DNA of 55,688 bases from assembly GCF_000421225.1 (NCBI RefSeq), contig NZ_ATWL01000021.1:1-55688 (forward strand), given 5' to 3'. Of the stretch, positions 16,313 through 26,377 are shown piece after piece. A program made the translations under genes and the position numbers. Under the pieces are notes generated by a model, which saw only the letters and a list, made by a program, of their open reading frames with translations, was not told the origin of the DNA and did not search any database. Each line of letters begins with the position of its first letter. Position 1 is the first letter of the stretch. This DNA is from Ruania albidiflava DSM 18029. GTDB lineage: Bacteria; Actinomycetota; Actinomycetes; Actinomycetales; Beutenbergiaceae.

Positions 16313-16511
16313 GCGGCGGGCGAAGATGGCGCCGACCGAGGACCCGTGGCAGCCGGTGAGCCGAGAGCGGCACGTCTCCCGTGCGCTGCAGGCCTAGGCG
16401 GCGATGGCCACCTCCGTGGACCGGGGTGCGGTACGGGACCTGTCGTTGATCCGCCAGGTCTGAGCAGCGTTCGACGGCGTAGCTCGCCGGGCGTTGCTAC
16501 CGTCAGCGTCC

Positions 16512-17123
16512 ATGAGCACCGGTTGGCGAGAGTCCCGGCGCGCGTTCGGCGACGCGGCGCGGTGGTTCGTCGCGGTCACGGCCCGGGTCGAGGGCCGGTG
16601 GGAACGGCCGGGCCTGGGGGAGTGGGACGTGCGTGCGCTCGTGGGGCACACCAGCCGCGCGCTGCTCACCGTGGAGAGCTACCTGCATCGGCCGGCAGAG
16701 TCGGTGCAGATCCGGTCAGCTGCCGAGTACTACCGGGCCACGCGCTCGATCGCGACTGGACCCGACGTGGCCGAGCGTGGCCGGGAGGCTGGTGCGGCCC
16801 TCGGCGCGGATGCGGTCGCGGCGGTGGCGGCGATCGCCGCGCGGGTGGCGCCGCTCCTGGACGAGCAGGACGGGACAGCACTGGTGACGACCGTGGCCGG
16901 CGGGATGCGCCTGGCGGACTACCTGCCCACCCGCACGTTCGAGCTGGCGGTGCACACCGCTGACCTCGCCGCGGCTCTGGGTGAACCGATCGAGGTGCCG
17001 GAGGCCGCGGCGGAACAAGCGCTGGCGCTCGTGACCGACCTGGCCATCACCGATGGCCGTGCCGGAGAGCTGCTGCTGGCAGCCACCGGCCGCCGGCACA
17101 CCGAGGGCTTCACCGTTCTCTGA
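16512..17123 (+). CDS. Maleylpyruvate isomerase family mycothiol-dependent enzyme (DinB-like)
   Basis: The 203-residue protein has the four-helix DinB/MDMPI arrangement. [23 protein letters not shown] carries the first metal His, and [17 protein letters not shown] carries the later Glu and HxxxD metal ligands. Members are usually mycothiol-dependent S-transferases or isomerases; the substrate is unknown. ATG 16512 has no ribosome site and lies close behind TTGCTACCGT, so the mRNA may be nearly leaderless. A TTG start at 16494 is possible but less likely. It ends 35 bp before ilvD on the same strand. Confidence 0.8.
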   Translation: MSTGWRESRRAFGDAARWFVAVTARVEGRWERPGLGEWDVRALVGHTSRALLTVESYLHRPAESVQIRSAAEYYRATRSIATGPDVAERGREAGAALGADAVAAVAAIAARVAPLLDEQDGTALVTTVAGGMRLADYLPTRTFELAVHTADLAAALGEPIEVPEAAAEQALALVTDLAITDGRAGELLLAATGRRHTEGFTVL

Positions 17124-17158
17124 CTCGACACCGGGTGGGGGCTCCTATAGTTGAGGGC

Positions 17159-18865
17159 ATGACGACTGCCGACGCCGCACCGGACATCAAGCCTCGCTCA
17201 CGAGTGGTCACCGACGGGATCGAGGCGACGGCCTCGCGCGGTATGCTGCGCGCCGTCGGGATGGGTGACGAGGACTGGGTCAAACCGCAGATCGGCATCG
17301 CCTCCTCCTGGAACGAGATCACCCCGTGCAACTTGTCTCTGGACCGGTTGGCGCAGGCGTCGAAGGAGGGGGTGCACGCCGGCGGTGGGTACCCGCTGGA
17401 GTTCGGCACGATCTCCGTCTCCGACGGCATCTCCATGGGCCATGAGGGGATGCACTTCTCCCTGGTCTCCCGCGAGGTGATCGCCGACAGCGTGGAGACC
17501 GTGATGATGGCCGAACGGCTGGACGGCTCTGTGCTGCTCGCCGGCTGTGACAAGTCCCTACCCGGGATGCTGATGGCCGCCGCCCGGCTGGACCTGGCCA
17601 GCGTGTTCCTCTACGCCGGGTCGATCATGCCCGGCTGGGTCAAGCTCGAGGATGGCACCGAGAAGGATGTCACCATCATCGACGCGTTCGAAGCGGTCGG
17701 TGCATGCGCCCGCGGGCTGATGAGCAAGGCCGACGTGGACCAGATCGAACGGGCCATCTGCCCGGGCGAGGGCGCCTGCGGCGGGATGTACACCGCGAAC
17801 ACGATGGCCTCGGTGGCCGAGGCGATGGGCATGTCCCTGCCCGGGTCGGCCGCCCCGCCGTCGGCGGATCGCCGCCGGGACAACTTTGCGCACCTGTCCG
17901 GGGAAGCAGTGGTGAACATGCTCCGGTTGGGGATCACCGCCCGGGACATCATGACCAAGGAGGCGTTCGAGAACGCGATCGCCGTGGTGATGGCCTTCGG
18001 CGGCTCGACGAATGCGGTGCTGCATCTGCTCGCGATCGCCAACGAGGCCGAGGTGGAGCTGACCATGGCCGATTTCGACCGGGTCGCCTCCCGGGTGCCG
18101 CACCTGGGCGACCTGAAGCCGTTCGGCCGGTACGTGATGAACGACGTCGACCGGATCGGCGGGGTGCCGGTGATCATGAAGGCGCTGCTGGACGCCGGGC
18201 TACTGCACGGAGACTGCCTGACCGTCACCGGCAAGACCGTCGCGGAGAACCTGGCGCACATCGCACCACCGGACCCGGACGGAAAGATCCTGCGCGCGAT
18301 GAACGACCCGATCCACCCCACCGGAGGGATCACCATCCTCGGTGGCAGCCTCGCACCCGAGGGCGCAGTCGTGAAGTCCGCCGGGTTCGACGAGTCGGTC
18401 TTCGAGGGAACGGCCCGGGTGTTCGACCGGGAGCGGGCCGCGATGGATGCGCTCGAGGACGGCACCATCACCGACGGCGACGTGGTGGTGATCCGCTACG
18501 AAGGCCCCAAGGGTGGGCCCGGGATGCGGGAGATGCTCGCCATCACCGGTGCGATCAAGGGCGCTGGGCTGGGCAAGACGGTGCTGCTGCTCACCGACGG
18601 CCGGTTCTCCGGCGGCACCACTGGATTGTGTGTGGGGCACGTGGCCCCAGAAGCGGTGGACGGCGGGCCGATCGCGTTCGTGCGCGATGGCGACCCGATC
18701 CGGTTGGACGTGGCGAACAAGACCCTCGATGTGCTCGTCGAGCCGGCCGAGCTGGAGGCCCGCAAGGAGGGGTGGGCGCCACTGCCGCACAGCTTCAGGC
18801 GCGGTGTGCTTGCGAAGTACTCGCGCCTGGTGCAGTCCGCCTCCAAGGGAGCCGTGCTGGCCTGA
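17159..18865 (+). CDS. ilvD: Dihydroxy-acid dehydratase
   Basis: It dehydrates 2,3-dihydroxyisovalerate and its isoleucine analogue to the 2-keto acids, the third common step of Val/Ile synthesis. The 568-residue protein has [22 protein letters not shown] (cluster Cys), [14 protein letters not shown] (cluster Cys) and [14 protein letters not shown]. The length and the [14 protein letters not shown] start place it in the shorter IlvD subgroup. ATG 17159 follows GAGGG; the frame to 17135 has no better start. It is separate from ilvBNC, which begins about 1.3 kb downstream. Confidence 0.95.
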   Translation: MTTADAAPDIKPRSRVVTDGIEATASRGMLRAVGMGDEDWVKPQIGIASSWNEITPCNLSLDRLAQASKEGVHAGGGYPLEFGTISVSDGISMGHEGMHFSLVSREVIADSVETVMMAERLDGSVLLAGCDKSLPGMLMAAARLDLASVFLYAGSIMPGWVKLEDGTEKDVTIIDAFEAVGACARGLMSKADVDQIERAICPGEGACGGMYTANTMASVAEAMGMSLPGSAAPPSADRRRDNFAHLSGEAVVNMLRLGITARDIMTKEAFENAIAVVMAFGGSTNAVLHLLAIANEAEVELTMADFDRVASRVPHLGDLKPFGRYVMNDVDRIGGVPVIMKALLDAGLLHGDCLTVTGKTVAENLAHIAPPDPDGKILRAMNDPIHPTGGITILGGSLAPEGAVVKSAGFDESVFEGTARVFDRERAAMDALEDGTITDGDVVVIRYEGPKGGPGMREMLAITGAIKGAGLGKTVLLLTDGRFSGGTTGLCVGHVAPEAVDGGPIAFVRDGDPIRLDVANKTLDVLVEPAELEARKEGWAPLPHSFRRGVLAKYSRLVQSASKGAVLA

Positions 18866-18909
18866 CCGCCCCGGTTGCTGCGCAGCCGAGACCGGCGCAC
18901 GATGGCCAG

Positions 18910-19359
18910 ATGGAGGACATCGAGGTGACAGTGCCGCTCTCGGCCGACGCCGCGCACGCGTTCTCCGTGTACGTGGCAGGCAGCTGGTGGCCGACGATCT
19001 GGTCGACCGACCGGGAGCACTTCGACCGGTTCGTGGTCCAACCACGGGTCGGTGGCCGGGTGCTGGCCCGGTACGACGACGGCCGCGAGGAGGACTGGGG
19101 CGAGGTGCTCGACTACCAGGTGGGACGCAGGCTGGAGCACACGTTCAGCTACGCGCACACCTCCGGAGCCCCCAGCCGGGTGGTGGCCGAGTTCGTCGAC
19201 CGCACCGAGGGTGGCTGCGATCTGGTGTTCCGGCACGGCGGCTGGACCGAGGACAACGCCCAGGACCGGGACCAGTTCATGAACTGGGCCGAGCAGCTGG
19301 ACGAGTTCGCCGAGGCCAGCGAGTTCGACCTGCGACCGCCACAGACCCCGCCGGAATGA
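18910..19359 (+). CDS. SRPBCC (AHSA1-like) domain protein
   Basis: The 149-residue protein is a single START/Bet v 1-type domain: an N-terminal EVTVPLSADAAHAFSVYV, then SWWPTIWS, and GGRVLARYDDGREEDWGEVLDYQVGRRLEHTFSY in the middle. FVDRTEGGCDLVFRHGGW and a final helix (DQFMNWAEQLDEFAE) follow. Such proteins bind hydrophobic ligands, and no specific role can be assigned. ATG 18910 is chosen as the first Met before the domain; the frame stays open far upstream, but that is shadow of ilvD. It lies 44 bp after the ilvD stop. Confidence 0.8.
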   Translation: MEDIEVTVPLSADAAHAFSVYVAGSWWPTIWSTDREHFDRFVVQPRVGGRVLARYDDGREEDWGEVLDYQVGRRLEHTFSYAHTSGAPSRVVAEFVDRTEGGCDLVFRHGGWTEDNAQDRDQFMNWAEQLDEFAEASEFDLRPPQTPPE

Positions 19360-19411
19360 GTACCTCGCAGCCTCGCGCTGCGAGCCCGATGACAGCTGGA
19401 GGAGCAGCGCG

Positions 19412-20068
19412 ATGACTACGATGACCACCCAGCAGGTGCTCGACGAGGGACTGTCCGACTGGCGGGTGCTGATCCGCACGCTGCAGACCTGCTTCGAGAC
19501 CGGCTCCTTCGCTGCCGGTGCCGACCTGGTCGGTCGGATCACCACTGTGGCCGAGCAGCTGGACCACCACCCGGACGTGCTGCTGCGCTACCCGAACGTG
19601 CTGGTCACCACCACCAGCCACGACGTCGGCGGCCTCACTGACCGGGACATCACCCTGGCCCGGCGGATCAGCCAGGTGGCCGCCGACCTCGGCGTTCCCG
19701 CCGCACCGCAGAAGGTGGGCTCCTCCGAGATCGCCATCGACGTGATGGACGCCGATAGCGTCCGGCCGTTCTGGCAGGCAGTGCTCGGCTATGCCACCAG
19801 CGACGCGGACGAGACCGAGCTGAGTGACCCGATGGGCCGCGGTCCGACGATCTGGTTCCAGCAGATGGACGCACCGCGCCCGCAGCGCAACCGGATCCAC
19901 CTGGACGTCTGGGTACCGCACGACCAGGCGGAGACCCGCCTCCAGACGACCCTCGACGCCGGGGGACGGCTCCTCTCCGACGAGGCGGCGCCGTCGTTCT
20001 GGGTACTGGCCGACGCCGAAGGCAACGAAGCGTGCATCTGCACCAACCTGGACCGCGAGACCAGCTGA
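19412..20068 (+). CDS. Fusion of pterin carbinolamine dehydratase-like and glyoxalase-like (VOC) domains
   Basis: Residues about 10-95 have the pterin-4a-carbinolamine dehydratase pattern, DHHPDVLLRYPNVLVTTTSHDVGGLTDRDITLA, with both active-site His groups. Residues about 105-215 form a glyoxalase_6-like domain (EIAIDVMDADSVRPFWQAVLGY, IHLDVWVPHDQA, FWVLADAEGNEACIC). The pairing recurs in actinobacteria, but its reaction is unknown to me. The dehydratase half would recycle a hydroxylated pterin; no aromatic hydroxylase is near. ATG 19412 follows GGAGGAG. 218 residues in all. Confidence 0.85.
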   Translation: MTTMTTQQVLDEGLSDWRVLIRTLQTCFETGSFAAGADLVGRITTVAEQLDHHPDVLLRYPNVLVTTTSHDVGGLTDRDITLARRISQVAADLGVPAAPQKVGSSEIAIDVMDADSVRPFWQAVLGYATSDADETELSDPMGRGPTIWFQQMDAPRPQRNRIHLDVWVPHDQAETRLQTTLDAGGRLLSDEAAPSFWVLADAEGNEACICTNLDRETS

Positions 20069-20191
20069 GCCGGTCACCTCAGTGCGAGGCGGACCGGCCG
20101 GGCGCCGGCCGGGCTCACCCCGAGGGCGCACCGGCTGTCCGTCCACCATGCGAGCATGAATACCAGTATGTGAGACGCGGCGTGGCGGAAG

Positions 20192-20231
20192 GTGACGTGG
20201 ACCCGTTGCCGGGTCTAGCATGCAGGACATG
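20192..20231 (+). promoter_or_regulatory. Promoter of ilvBNC, leaderless leader-peptide transcript
   Basis: GTGACG (20192-20197), 18 bp, then TAGCAT (20216-20221). Transcription would start about 20229, at the A of the leader-peptide ATG. leuB has the same sequence around its -10 and start (TAGCATGC, then ACATGGC). An element ATGTGAGAC lies at 20168-20176, and leuB has ATGTGACAC at 25182-25190. From 20069 to 20191 I see no gene. Confidence 0.5.
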
Positions 20232-20285
20232 GCCACGCTGTCGATCGTCGTAGTACTTACCGGGCGCGCTCGCGCGACCGTCTGA
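20229..20285 (+). CDS. ilvB leader peptide
   Basis: Eighteen codons read [18 protein letters not shown] followed by TGA 20283-20285. The run Leu-Ser-Ile-Val-Val-Val-Leu uses ATC GTC GTA GTA CTT; GTA and CTT are rare in this GC-rich genome, which would make the ribosome sensitive to charged tRNA levels for Val, Ile and Leu. ATG 20220 (adding MQD) is an alternative start, but it overlaps the -10. The control codons (20243-20250) can pair with 20288-20295, and a terminator follows. This is the classical transcription attenuation layout for ilv operons. Confidence 0.8.
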   Translation: MATLSIVVVLTGRARATV

Positions 20286-20310
20286 CTCGACGATCCCAGC
20301 TGAGCGCGCA

Positions 20311-20346
20311 CCCCTCGACCACCCGGACCCGGGCCGAGGGGTTTTT
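20311..20346 (+). terminator. Attenuator terminator before ilvB
   Basis: CCCCTCG (20311-20317) pairs with CGAGGGG (20335-20341), with further GC pairs inside, followed by TTTTT (20342-20346). It lies between the leader peptide stop and the ilvB ribosome site. Upstream, GATCGTCG (20243-20250) and CGACGATC (20288-20295) can form the competing pause hairpin across the control codons. Confidence 0.8.
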
Positions 20347-20394
20347 GTTTGTTCACTGCAGGTCCGCACCATCAAGTCGAACGCAGGAGGAGAG

Positions 20395-22233
20395 ATGGCC
20401 GACGCGCCACATCCCACGCCGCCGCGTCCGCGTCCGCCGAAGCCAGCCCTGGCCGCGGCCGAGCGCGGCGCACCCGTGACCGGCGAGCCGATGACCGGAG
20501 CCGAGTCGGTCGTCCGCTCGCTCGAGGCGGTCGGCGTCGACACGGTATTCGGCATCCCCGGCGGGGCGATCCTCCCGGTCTACGACCCCCTGTTCGACTC
20601 CTCGATGCGGCACATCCTGGTCCGGCACGAGCAAGGTGCCGGACATGCCGCGCAAGGTTATGCCTCCGCGACCGGCAAAGTGGGCGTGTGCATGGCGACG
20701 TCCGGTCCCGGGGCCACGAACCTGGTCACTCCGCTGGCCGATGCGCACATGGACTCCGTGCCGATGGTGGCGATCACGGGCCAGGTGGCTGAGTCGCTCA
20801 TCGGTACCGATGGGTTCCAGGAGGCAGACATCGTCGGCATCACGATGCCGATCACCAAGCACTCCTTCCTGATCACCGACCCGGCGGAGATCCCGGCCCG
20901 GATCGCTGAGGCGTTCCACATCGCCAGCACCGGACGACCTGGGCCCGTGCTGGTGGACATCGCGAAGAGCGCCATGCAGGCCCAGACCACCCACGTGTGG
21001 CCGCCGACGCACCTGGACATCCCCGGGTACCGGCCCACCGCGAAGCCGCACCTGAAGCAGATCAAGGAGGCGGCCCGGCTGCTGGCCACCTCCCGCCGGC
21101 CGGTGCTGTACGTCGGCGGCGGGGCGATCCGCGCGAACGCCGCGGCAGAGCTGGAGGCGCTGACGAACCTCTCCGGCGCCCCGGTGGTGACCACGCTGAT
21201 GGCCCGCGGTGTGCTGCCCGACACCCATCCGCAGCACCTGGGTATGCCCGGGATGCACGGCACCGTGGCAGCGGTGGCGGCGCTGCAGAAGGCGGACCTG
21301 GTGGTGGCCCTCGGGGCCCGGTTCGACGACCGGGTCACCGGCCGGCTGGACTCCTTTGCTCCGGGTGCCACAGTGGTGCACGCGGACATCGACCCGGCGG
21401 AGATCTCTAAGAACCGGGTCGCCGACGTGCCGATCGTCGGTGACCTCAAGGACGTGCTGGTGGACCTGGCCGCAGAGCTGGAGCGTGAGCAGGCCCAGCA
21501 CGGCAGGCCGGACGTCGAGGGTTGGTGGGCCACTTTGGACCGGCTCCGGGACACGTACCCGCTGGGCTGGACACCCACCGAGGACGGCCTGCTGGCACCG
21601 CAGCACGTGATCTCCCGGCTCGGTGAGATCTCCGGCCCGGACTCGATCTACGTGGCCGGTGTGGGTCAGCACCAGATGTGGGCGGCCCAGTTCATCCGCT
21701 ACCAGCATCCGCGCACCTGGCTGAACTCCGGCGGGCTGGGCACGATGGGCTACTCGGTGCCTGCGGCGATGGGCGCCCAGGTGGGCCGTCCGGACGCCAC
21801 GGTGTGGGCGATCGACGGCGACGGCTGTTTCCAGATGACCAACCAGGAGCTGGCCACCTGCGCCCTGGAGGGGATCCCGATCAAGGTCGCGATCATCAAC
21901 AACTCCTCCCTGGGCATGGTGCGCCAGTGGCAGACGCTGTTCTACGACCAGCGCTACTCCAACACGGACCTGAACACCGGTCACCAGAGCGCCCAAATCC
22001 CGGACTTCGTGAAGCTGGCCGAGGCATACGGCTGCGTGGGGCTGCGCTGCGACAAGGTCGCCGACGTGGACGCCACCATTCGCAAGGCCGAGGAGATCGA
22101 TGACCGGCCGGTGGTGGTCGACTTCGTGGTCAGCGCCGATGCGATGGTCTGGCCGATGGTTGCCGCCGGTGTGAGCAACGACGACATCCAGTACGCCCAC
22201 GGCATCAGCCCGGCGTTCGAGCGCGACGAGTAA
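20395..22233 (+). CDS. ilvB: Acetolactate synthase large subunit
   Basis: This ThDP- and FAD-dependent enzyme makes acetolactate or acetohydroxybutyrate, the first common step to Val, Leu and Ile. The 612-residue protein has the catalytic Glu79 in [19 protein letters not shown]-domain features, and the ThDP motif [12 protein letters not shown]...[13 protein letters not shown] proline-rich N-terminal extension of about 30 residues precedes the fold, as in other actinobacterial IlvB. ATG 20395 follows GGAGGAGAG. It is co-transcribed with ilvN (12-nt gap) and probably ilvC, behind the attenuator. Confidence 0.96.
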   Translation: MADAPHPTPPRPRPPKPALAAAERGAPVTGEPMTGAESVVRSLEAVGVDTVFGIPGGAILPVYDPLFDSSMRHILVRHEQGAGHAAQGYASATGKVGVCMATSGPGATNLVTPLADAHMDSVPMVAITGQVAESLIGTDGFQEADIVGITMPITKHSFLITDPAEIPARIAEAFHIASTGRPGPVLVDIAKSAMQAQTTHVWPPTHLDIPGYRPTAKPHLKQIKEAARLLATSRRPVLYVGGGAIRANAAAELEALTNLSGAPVVTTLMARGVLPDTHPQHLGMPGMHGTVAAVAALQKADLVVALGARFDDRVTGRLDSFAPGATVVHADIDPAEISKNRVADVPIVGDLKDVLVDLAAELEREQAQHGRPDVEGWWATLDRLRDTYPLGWTPTEDGLLAPQHVISRLGEISGPDSIYVAGVGQHQMWAAQFIRYQHPRTWLNSGGLGTMGYSVPAAMGAQVGRPDATVWAIDGDGCFQMTNQELATCALEGIPIKVAIINNSSLGMVRQWQTLFYDQRYSNTDLNTGHQSAQIPDFVKLAEAYGCVGLRCDKVADVDATIRKAEEIDDRPVVVDFVVSADAMVWPMVAAGVSNDDIQYAHGISPAFERDE

Positions 22234-22245
22234 GGGACCGAGACA

Positions 22246-22770
22246 ATGACCCGACACACACTCTCTGTGCTGGTGGAGAACAAGCCCGGTGTGCTCACCC
22301 GTGTCTCTGCGCTGTTCGCCCGCCGCGCGTTCAACATCCATTCCCTGGCGGTGGGGCCCACGGAGTACCCGGAGATCTCCCGGATCACCGTGGTGGTGGA
22401 CGTGGAGTCCAACCCGCTGGAACAGGTCACCAAGCAGCTGAACAAGCTGGTGAACGTGATCAAGATCGTCGAGCTGGCCCCGACCTCCTCAGTGCAGCGT
22501 GAGCTGCTCCTGGTGAAGGTCAAGGCGGACGACGACGCCCGCACTGCTGTGCTCCAGGTGGTCGAGCTGTTCCGGGCGCACGTGGTTGACGTGACCCCGG
22601 AGGCTGTGACCATCGAGGCCACCGGTGGTGAGGACAAGCTCCGTGCGCTGCTTGCCTCGCTGGAGCCGTACGGGATCCGTGAGATCGTGCAGTCCGGTGC
22701 CGTGGCCATCGGCCGAGGCCCGAAGTCCATGACCGACCGGGCGCTGGAGCGCATCCACCGTTCTGCCTGA
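22246..22770 (+). CDS. ilvN: Acetolactate synthase small (regulatory) subunit
   Basis: This is the regulatory partner of IlvB that confers valine feedback. The 174-residue protein has an N-terminal ACT domain (LSVLVENKPGVLTRVSALFARRAFNIHSLAVG) and the C-terminal ALS_ss domain (RELLLVKVKAD...IREIVQSGAVAIGRG). It lies 12 nt after ilvB and shares its transcript. The 110-bp gap to ilvC holds the 12-bp palindrome at 22820-22831, of unknown role. The name ilvH is equally used. Confidence 0.95.
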   Translation: MTRHTLSVLVENKPGVLTRVSALFARRAFNIHSLAVGPTEYPEISRITVVVDVESNPLEQVTKQLNKLVNVIKIVELAPTSSVQRELLLVKVKADDDARTAVLQVVELFRAHVVDVTPEAVTIEATGGEDKLRALLASLEPYGIREIVQSGAVAIGRGPKSMTDRALERIHRSA

Positions 22771-22868
22771 CCGCACTGCCGGGCTGTGGTGAGACCGCCG
22801 CCCGGATGATCGACCCCGCCCGTCGCGACGGCATCGGGTGGGTCCCCTGAAGAAGTAGTCAGAATTGA

Positions 22869-24014
<1,146 letters not shown>

Positions 24015-24024
24015 CACACCCCGC

Positions 24025-24089
24025 ACGGAGCCAGGTTCCGGCGTCCGAGGTAGGCGAGAGCTGCCTGAGACGCCGGAACTTGGCTCCGT
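24025..24089 (+). terminator. Long inverted repeat, likely ilvBNC terminator
   Basis: The 21-base arms 24025-24045 and 24069-24089 are complementary except for one position, around a 23-nt loop that can pair further. No long T run follows, which is common for actinobacterial terminators. It lies between ilvC and the next gene on the same strand (24115). Confidence 0.6.
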
Positions 24090-24114
24090 CGCTGTTTGCG
24101 GCGATGATCAGCGC

Positions 24115-24702
24115 ATGTCTGAGGAGCCAGCGTCTGCGCTGCATGCCCGGGTGCGCAGCACGGTCGACGCGCACGTGGCCAAGCTGGTGCTCGCCGTCAA
24201 GGTGCTGCGCATCCCGGCAGCGCTGGTGGGTCTGCCGGCGATCCCGGCGCTGCTAGCCGCGACCATCCTGGCAGCCACGGCGCAGGGCTGGTGGCGCATC
24301 GGGCTGCTGGCCGCCTGCCTGGTCGGATGGCTCACGGTCGCGCTCTGGTGGATTCGGCTGAAGCGTTACCACGATGCGATCCGTGACCCGGACCTGCTCG
24401 CCGACCAGCTGGTGGCGGTGTTCGAGATGTTCGACTCCGGCAGCGAGGTGTTCACCCGGATGCTCGCAGTGTTCGAGGGCGGTGGGCTGCGGGTGGTCTA
24501 CCGGTTGCGGACGTTGTGGCGCCTGGTGCGCATCCCGGACTATGTGACCACCCAGATCGAGGATCTGCACGCCGCCCGCTGGTTCATCCCGCCGATGCCG
24601 GCCACCACCGCGCTGCGGTTCACGATCCTGCTCTGGGCCACTGTGGCTAGCTGGGTGGCACTCTTGGTGCTGGCGGGCCTACGGATCGGAGGAGTGGTGT
24701 GA
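24115..24702 (+). CDS. Hypothetical membrane protein
   Basis: The 195-residue protein has two close hydrophobic segments near residues 35-80 (ALLAATILAATA, then IGLLAACLVGWLTVALWW) and one at the C-terminus (FTILLWATVASWVALLVLAGL). The amphipathic part between them (residues about 85-160) is likely cytosolic. I do not recognise a family. It ends in GTGTGA, overlapping the GTG start of the next gene by 4 nt, so the pair is translationally coupled. ATG 24115 lacks a clear ribosome site. Confidence 0.7.
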   Translation: MSEEPASALHARVRSTVDAHVAKLVLAVKVLRIPAALVGLPAIPALLAATILAATAQGWWRIGLLAACLVGWLTVALWWIRLKRYHDAIRDPDLLADQLVAVFEMFDSGSEVFTRMLAVFEGGGLRVVYRLRTLWRLVRIPDYVTTQIEDLHAARWFIPPMPATTALRFTILLWATVASWVALLVLAGLRIGGVV

Positions 24703-25100
24703 GCGAGGAGATCGACGTCTTCTGGCAGGTGGCGCGGGTCAAGGGCCGGGTGGCGGACCTGGAACCGGTGATGGGACAGCTGCGCAGCGGCACCCTGCCG
24801 CCGCCGGCGTTCGCGTTCTCCACCGACTCCGGTGAGGCGGACCGGATGGCCGAGAGGGTGCTGGATGGTTCGTGCACCGAGCTGAGCACCCCACGAGGGG
24901 AGTTCGCAGACGAGGAGGATCTGCCCAAGGTCGGTGACCTGGCGATCGTTCTCGACGGCGGCGCTCACCCTCGGGCGTTGATCCGCACCGTAGTGGTGGA
25001 GCAGGTGGAGCGGGAGGGCGGGCTGGTGGTCACCGAGACCTTCCAGGTGCTGTACCCGCGGCGGGCCCAGCGGGTGCGGGAGCCGGTACTGGCGCGCTGA
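24699..25100 (+). CDS. ASCH-domain-like protein
   Basis: The 133-residue protein resembles ASCH/PUA-like proteins. EADRMAERVLDGSCTELSTPRGEF corresponds to the nucleotide-pocket G(S/K)xTE segment, followed by LPKVGDLAIVLDGGAHPRALIRTVVVEQV, the conserved beta core. ASCH proteins are proposed to bind RNA or modified nucleosides. GTG 24699 overlaps the stop of the upstream membrane protein gene. No other function is evident from context. Confidence 0.7.
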   Translation: MSEEIDVFWQVARVKGRVADLEPVMGQLRSGTLPPPAFAFSTDSGEADRMAERVLDGSCTELSTPRGEFADEEDLPKVGDLAIVLDGGAHPRALIRTVVVEQVEREGGLVVTETFQVLYPRRAQRVREPVLAR

Positions 25101-25181
25101 ACCGCGCTCCCGCCCGCACGGTCAGGCAACAGCGGGCACAGGTGCCCGGACCTTCGTGACGCCCCGGACCGGGTGCCCACG

Positions 25182-25232
25182 ATGTGACACAGACTGTCCG
25201 ACCCTTGATACGCAGGGTTAGCATGCGAAACA
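25182..25232 (+). promoter_or_regulatory. leuB promoter with leaderless start
   Basis: TAGCAT (25219-25224) sits 8 nt before ATG 25232, so the transcript should begin at or next to the start codon. The -35 is weak. The -10 and start environment (TAGCATGC, then ACATGGC) is nearly the same as for the ilvB leader, and ATGTGACAC (25182-25190) resembles the ilvB ATGTGAGAC. No leader peptide or attenuator is seen here. Confidence 0.45.
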
Positions 25233-26275
25233 TGGCACGCAGCATCAGGCTCGCCGTGATCGGCGGCGACGGAATCGGCCCAGAAGTCACTGCCGAAGGG
25301 CTCAAGGTCCTCGACGCCGCACTGGCCGGCACCGGCACCACCATCGAGCGCACCGACTTCGACCTGGGCGCCGGCCGCTGGCATGCCACCGGTGAGACCC
25401 TCACCGAGGAGGACCTGGCGGCGATCAGCACCCACGATGCCATCCTGCTCGGTGCGGTGGGCGACCCCAGCGTGCCCTCCGGTGTGCTCGAGCGTGGCCT
25501 GCTGCTCAGGCTGCGCTTCGCCCTGGAACACTACGTGAACCTGCGCCCCTCGCGGCTCTACCCGGGCGTGCCCTCGCCGCTGGCCGACCCGGGAGTGGTG
25601 GACTTCGTCGTCGTTCGGGAGGGCACCGAGGGGCCGTACGTGGGCAACGGGGGCGCGCTGCGCGTGGGTACCCCGCAGGAGATCGCCACCGAGGTCAGCG
25701 TGAACACCGCGTTCGGTGTGGAGCGGGTGGTCCGGGATGCGTTCGCCCGTGCCCAGGCCCGCCCGCGGAAGAAGCTCACCCTGGTGCACAAGCACAATGT
25801 GCTGGTGCATGCCGGACACCTGTGGCGGCGCACGGTGGACGCGGTCTCCGCCGAGTACCCGGAGATCGCGGTGGACTACCTGCACGTCGACGCGGCGACC
25901 ATCTTCCTGGCCACCGACCCCACCCGGTTCGACGTGATCGTCACCGACAACCTGTTCGGCGACATCCTTACCGACCTGGCCGCAGCCATCACCGGCGGTA
26001 TCGGGCTCGCCGCCTCCGGGAACGTGAACCCGGACCGCACCTTCCCGTCGATGTTCGAGCCTGTGCACGGCTCCGCCCCGGACATCGCTGGTCAGCAGAA
26101 GGCCGACCCGACCGCCGCCGTCCTGTCCGTCGCGCTGCTCCTGGACCACCTCGAGCTTCCCGAGCAGGCCCGCGCGATCGAGGACGCCGTCGCGGCAGAC
26201 ATCGCCGAACGGGACGGCAGCACGCGCAGCACCAGCCAGATCGGTGACGCCCTCGCGGCACGAGTACGCCGCTGA
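25232..26275 (+). CDS. leuB: 3-isopropylmalate dehydrogenase
   Basis: It oxidises 3-isopropylmalate in leucine synthesis; in species with CimA the same enzyme family also oxidises the citramalate-derived 3-methylmalate on the way to isoleucine. The 347-residue actinobacterial type shows [56 protein letters not shown] (catalytic Lys), [22 protein letters not shown] and [14 protein letters not shown] chose ATG 25232 from the -10 spacing; ATG 25223 would add three residues. leuA and leuCD are not in the window. Confidence 0.95.
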   Translation: MARSIRLAVIGGDGIGPEVTAEGLKVLDAALAGTGTTIERTDFDLGAGRWHATGETLTEEDLAAISTHDAILLGAVGDPSVPSGVLERGLLLRLRFALEHYVNLRPSRLYPGVPSPLADPGVVDFVVVREGTEGPYVGNGGALRVGTPQEIATEVSVNTAFGVERVVRDAFARAQARPRKKLTLVHKHNVLVHAGHLWRRTVDAVSAEYPEIAVDYLHVDAATIFLATDPTRFDVIVTDNLFGDILTDLAAAITGGIGLAASGNVNPDRTFPSMFEPVHGSAPDIAGQQKADPTAAVLSVALLLDHLELPEQARAIEDAVAADIAERDGSTRSTSQIGDALAARVRR

Positions 26276-26377
26276 GCCTGCGCCTGCGAGCCCGAACGGT
26301 CGCCGGCCCAGCGCTCAGTCCCACCTGACCCGTGCACCCGCCCGGGGCCACCAGCTCTCGATCCAGGTGGAAGGGCC

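Noticed and set aside
16394-16669. Minus-strand 91-codon frame before the maleylpyruvate isomerase-like gene
   Set aside because: Mostly antisense to 16512-17123, with no ribosome site or recognisable domain; the remaining 16313-16493 looks noncoding.
22820-22831. Perfect 12-bp palindrome CCGTCGCGACGG before ilvC considered as an operator
   Set aside because: Short, GC-only palindromes are expected by chance in such DNA, and no second copy was noticed near other genes.
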